Part shown: in pieces, positions 13,123 through 13,599 of the stretch | How positions within the stretch are numbered: the stretch's first letter is position 1 | How the letters are laid out: each line of letters opens with the position of its first letter | Assembly (NCBI GenBank): GCA_910586435.1 | Contig: CAJUGT010000105.1 | Span: 1-13,599, forward strand | DNA from: an uncultured Acetatifactor sp. | GTDB taxonomy: Bacteria > Bacillota > Clostridia > Lachnospirales > Lachnospiraceae | DNA length: 13,599 bases | Direction: 5' to 3' | The notes under the pieces: generated by a model | Database searches by the model: none | What the model was told of the DNA's origin: nothing | What the model saw: only the letters and a program-made list of their open reading frames with translations | Position numbers and translations under genes: made by a program

Positions 13123-13413
13123 GTGCCAAGTGGCCTGCCTTTTAGCGGTAAAGGGATGGTGGCGAGAGGGACAGCAGAAAAAGGGACGGCGGCCGGGGTG
13201 GGGGAAGTTCTGCTCGGCCCGGGCAACGCCTCCGCCGGACTAACCGCCAACAAAAGCTAAGACACAAAAGTACTGTGTCTAAGCCTTTTGCAGGCGGTGG
13301 ATTCCGTCTCCGGTCTAAGGGCGCCCTCAAATGCTTTCGCAGAGCTTCCCCCACCCCGGCCGCCTGTATTTCCGCAAGTGTCAATATAAAAGACAAAAAG
13401 GACGTGCCAAGTG
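13123..13413. repeat. Large imperfect palindrome bounded by 10-bp direct repeats
   Basis: GTGCCAAGTG occurs at 13123-13132 and 13404-13413. Between them is a nested inverted repeat: a 26-base GC-rich arm (13188-13213) pairs with 13339-13364 with one mismatch, and an inner arm (13246-13266) pairs with 13274-13295 with a few mismatches around a seven-base loop. No convincing gene lies inside. The direct repeats could be target duplications, which would make this a non-autonomous mobile element of about 270 bases. A structured RNA is the alternative. Confidence 0.6.
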
Positions 13414-13599
13414 CAAATCAAATTGTAAATCAAACAGCAAGGCAAATGGCAGACCGATTGGTATATCCTATGAACTAGAAAAAGTTGCGGATTTATAAAA
13501 GAGTGCTTTGTTGGCTCCAAACTACGCCAAACCAGGTACCTAAATTGTAAAACTTTCGGAAAAACAGGCGTCCGGGGCATGGGGGGTTACGTGAACGCA
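13414..13599. other. Gene-free window end
   Basis: A plus-strand frame runs to TAG at 13476-13478 with the peptide-like end NQIVNQTARQMADRLVYPMN, but it has no start outside the palindrome. After it I see no gene, promoter or terminator that I can support. Confidence 0.3.

Noticed and set aside
12850..13260. Plus-strand frame of 136 codons across the pectinesterase start
   Set aside because: Its first half is antisense to the well-supported pectinesterase and its second half is inside the palindrome; there is no ribosome site.
13142..13396. Minus-strand frame of 84 codons
   Set aside because: It is contained in the palindromic element and is rich in Arg, Pro and Leu from GC-rich DNA, with no family resemblance.

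Overview
The window reads as chromosomal DNA of a flagellated Firmicute of the class Clostridia, most likely Lachnospiraceae. Supporting this are moderate GC content, strong AGGAGG-type ribosome sites, GTG and TTG starts, a GntR-YtrA/ABC operon with a DUF6449-type permease, RsiV/PdaC-type and ANT(6)-type genes, and SigD-like promoter boxes. The genus cannot be fixed by eye. No rRNA, tRNA, CRISPR array or complete insertion sequence was seen.

Left part (1-3196), motility and signalling. The 3' end of a methyl-accepting chemotaxis protein is followed by a terminator hairpin. A FliA/SigD-like promoter between them could drive a roughly 65-nt RNA. A second SigD-like box sits just before a LytTR response regulator. 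Next come a protein matching only the C-terminal part of FliD, an unrecognised acidic protein, and a Nudix hydrolase whose GTG start overlaps the gene before it.

Middle part (3197-6869), accessory genes and remnants. A 112-bp palindromic MITE-like element lies between the Nudix gene and an unrecognised acidic protein. Then come a probable gene remnant, an ANT(6)-type aminoglycoside nucleotidyltransferase coupled to a CPBP membrane protease, a frameshifted small gene on the minus strand, and an RsiV/PdaC-like protein (DUF3298) without its N-terminal membrane anchor.

Regulator part (6870-11838). A MarR regulator has a consensus promoter covered by two GTTGA-N4-TCAAC boxes, but no target gene follows it. 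After a gene-free stretch with palindromes comes a second near-consensus promoter. It overlaps AGTGTA-N13-TACGCT, which matches the recalled YtrA operator (AGTGTA-N13-TACACT) in all but one base. It probably drives a GntR/YtrA regulator, an ABC ATPase and a 755-residue permease with a large extramembrane C-terminal domain. A structured region with a 46-bp direct repeat separates the regulator from the transporter.

Right part (11839-13599). A cytoplasmic pectinesterase (CE8) on the minus strand has its own promoter and terminator. The window ends in gene-free DNA holding a roughly 270-bp imperfect palindrome bounded by 10-bp direct repeats, possibly a small non-autonomous mobile element.
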